From GWF2-50-93 sp049297395 (GTDB lineage: Bacteria; Verrucomicrobiota; Lentisphaeria; Victivallales; GWF2-50-93): a stretch of 6,994 bases of DNA. A program made the position numbers and the translations under genes. The notes under the pieces were generated by a model. The model saw only the letters and a list, made by a program, of their open reading frames with translations, made no database searches and was not told where the DNA came from. Numbering within the stretch: the stretch's first letter is position 1; each line of letters opens with the position of its first letter. This document shows positions 6,608 to 6,994 of the stretch, in pieces. The DNA lies in assembly GCA_049297395.1 (NCBI GenBank), contig JBAQUG010000286.1:1-6994 (forward strand), read 5' to 3'.

Positions 6608-6803
6608 CGTTGGAGTTCACAGCTTTAGCGTGTCTTCGTTCCCAGCTTTCCTTCCCGACCTCTTGTCCTTTCTTACTCCGTCCCTTCAGGACGGAATCAT
6701 CTCGATTATAGCACCTATGGTTGAAACCATAGGCTTTATCACTCTACGCTTTCAGCGTTAAAACCGATATCAAATACGCACGCTAAAGCTGTGAACTCCA
6801 ACG
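6608..6803. repeat. 25-bp perfect inverted repeat enclosing a 146-bp structured core (REPIN- or MITE-like)
   Basis: The arms at 6608-6632 and 6779-6803 are exact reverse complements over 25 bp. Each arm also folds on itself: after GTTGGAGTT come CAC, a bulged A, GCT, a TT loop, AGC and GTG. A GGAG tetranucleotide before a small bulged palindrome is the shape of REP elements mobilised by REP-associated tyrosine transposases, and inverted REP pairs are known as REPINs. The core is longer than in a typical REPIN. No transposase gene and no clear target-site duplication directly outside the arms is seen, so a MITE is the alternative reading. Confidence 0.6.
6677..6758. repeat. Three consecutive small hairpins inside the inverted repeat
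   Basis: In order: TCCGTCC / GGACGGA (6677-6683 and 6689-6695, loop CTTCA); CCTATGGT / ACCATAGG (6714-6721 and 6726-6733, loop TGAA); and ACGCT / AGCGT (6746-6750 and 6754-6758, loop TTC). All are perfect stems with short loops. Their regular succession suggests a conserved single-stranded structure, either for transposition or as RNA. Confidence 0.55.
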
Positions 6804-6820
6804 AATTTCTCCTCTTGACC

Positions 6821-6833
6821 ACCGATTACTGAC
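6821..6833 (+). repeat. 13-bp direct repeat, right copy
   Basis: Identical to 6517-6529. It lies 17 bp beyond the right arm of the long inverted repeat, while the left copy lies 78 bp outside the left arm, so the pair brackets the element asymmetrically. Confidence 0.7.
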
Positions 6834-6852
6834 TTCTTCCTCTGTATTCCCT

Positions 6853-6892
6853 CTCCGATTCACCGACACTCCGTTTCACCCATTCGCCGTTT
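6853..6892. repeat. Degenerate tandem array of five 8-bp units
   Basis: Five back-to-back octamers start at 6853, 6861, 6869, 6877 and 6885 and fit the consensus CNCCGNTT (minus strand AANCGGNG); examples are CTCCGATT, CTCCGTTT and CGCCGTTT. Each unit departs from the consensus at up to three positions. The 8-bp period is not a multiple of three, which argues against a coding origin. Confidence 0.5.
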
Positions 6893-6897
6893 CTTCT

Positions 6898-6994
6898 TTA
6901 CTCCGGCTTTTCCGTGCACTGCGGCCTGGCCCCTTCCGGGAGCGGTGGTGCTTCAACACCGGCCTTCGGAAGAGTTCCTTCAAGTTCCTGTTTC
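6898..6994 (-). CDS. Possible C-terminal end of an unidentified gene running off the right edge
   Basis: On the minus strand a frame is open from the window edge to a TAA at 6898-6900. It encodes 31 residues ending GARPQCTEKPE, rich in Pro, Glu and Lys. I do not recognise it. A second minus-strand frame and a plus-strand frame are also open across the same bases, and the frame used here rests only on a reasonable-looking composition. It may be non-coding repeat sequence. Confidence 0.2.
   Translation of the reverse strand, partial: KQELEGTLPKAGVEAPPLPEGARPQCTEKPE

Larger units (their letters stand above)
6507..6897. other. Repeat-rich intergenic region without a convincing gene
   Basis: These roughly 390 bases have no frame that looks coding on either strand. 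They hold several distinct repeats listed separately: a heptamer-based direct repeat, competing hairpins, a long inverted repeat enclosing three small hairpins, and an octamer array. The minus-strand purine bias and the density of palindromes resemble REP-like extragenic repeats more than decayed coding sequence. Confidence 0.6.

Noticed and set aside
6507..6994. CRISPR array
   Set aside because: Repeats here are inverted or 8-13 bp long, and there are no regularly spaced identical repeats with unique spacers.

Overview
The window looks like a chromosomal stretch of a Gram-negative-type bacterium of moderate GC. An RND multidrug-type inner-membrane pump implies an outer membrane. A divergently controlled UROD-like methyltransferase-family protein, a Gfo/Idh/MocA oxidoreductase and repeat-rich intergenic DNA together recall the PVC group (Lentisphaerota, Verrucomicrobiota, Kiritimatiellota). 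The taxonomic placement is an inference from gene-content style and was not measured.

Layout. 1-2076 (+) is the C-terminal two thirds of an HAE1-type RND efflux pump, cut by the left edge. It converges on 2184-3188 (-), a secreted L,D-transpeptidase (YkuD) whose second half is a decayed copy of the first. Upstream of that on the same strand is an AraC-family regulator (3275-4099, -). The regulator is divergent from a UROD-superfamily protein (4209-5225, +) across a 109-bp AT-rich spacer that carries three TTTAC-type direct repeats. A strong bidirectional terminator (5239-5269) separates the UROD-like gene from a convergent Gfo/Idh/MocA oxidoreductase (5289-6431, -). That gene's leader holds a 17-bp palindrome and an all-A/T hairpin with the Shine-Dalgarno sequence in its loop. 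From about 6507 to the right edge there is no convincing complete gene. This stretch is a mosaic of repeats: a 25-bp perfect inverted repeat with REP-like arms enclosing three small hairpins, a 13-bp direct repeat flanking it, and a degenerate array of 8-bp units. The last ~95 bases may carry the end of a minus-strand gene that runs off the window.

How the genes may work together. The AraC regulator probably senses a small molecule through its N-terminal cupin-like domain and controls the divergent UROD-like gene. The neighbouring oxidoreductase would fit the same catabolic theme (sugar or sugar-derivative oxidation, or methyl-group handling), but it has its own promoter region. The efflux pump and the transpeptidase are envelope functions with no visible link to that theme. 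I found no CRISPR array, tRNA, rRNA, transposase or phage gene. The most unusual parts are the repeat mosaic at the right end and the structured leader of the oxidoreductase gene.
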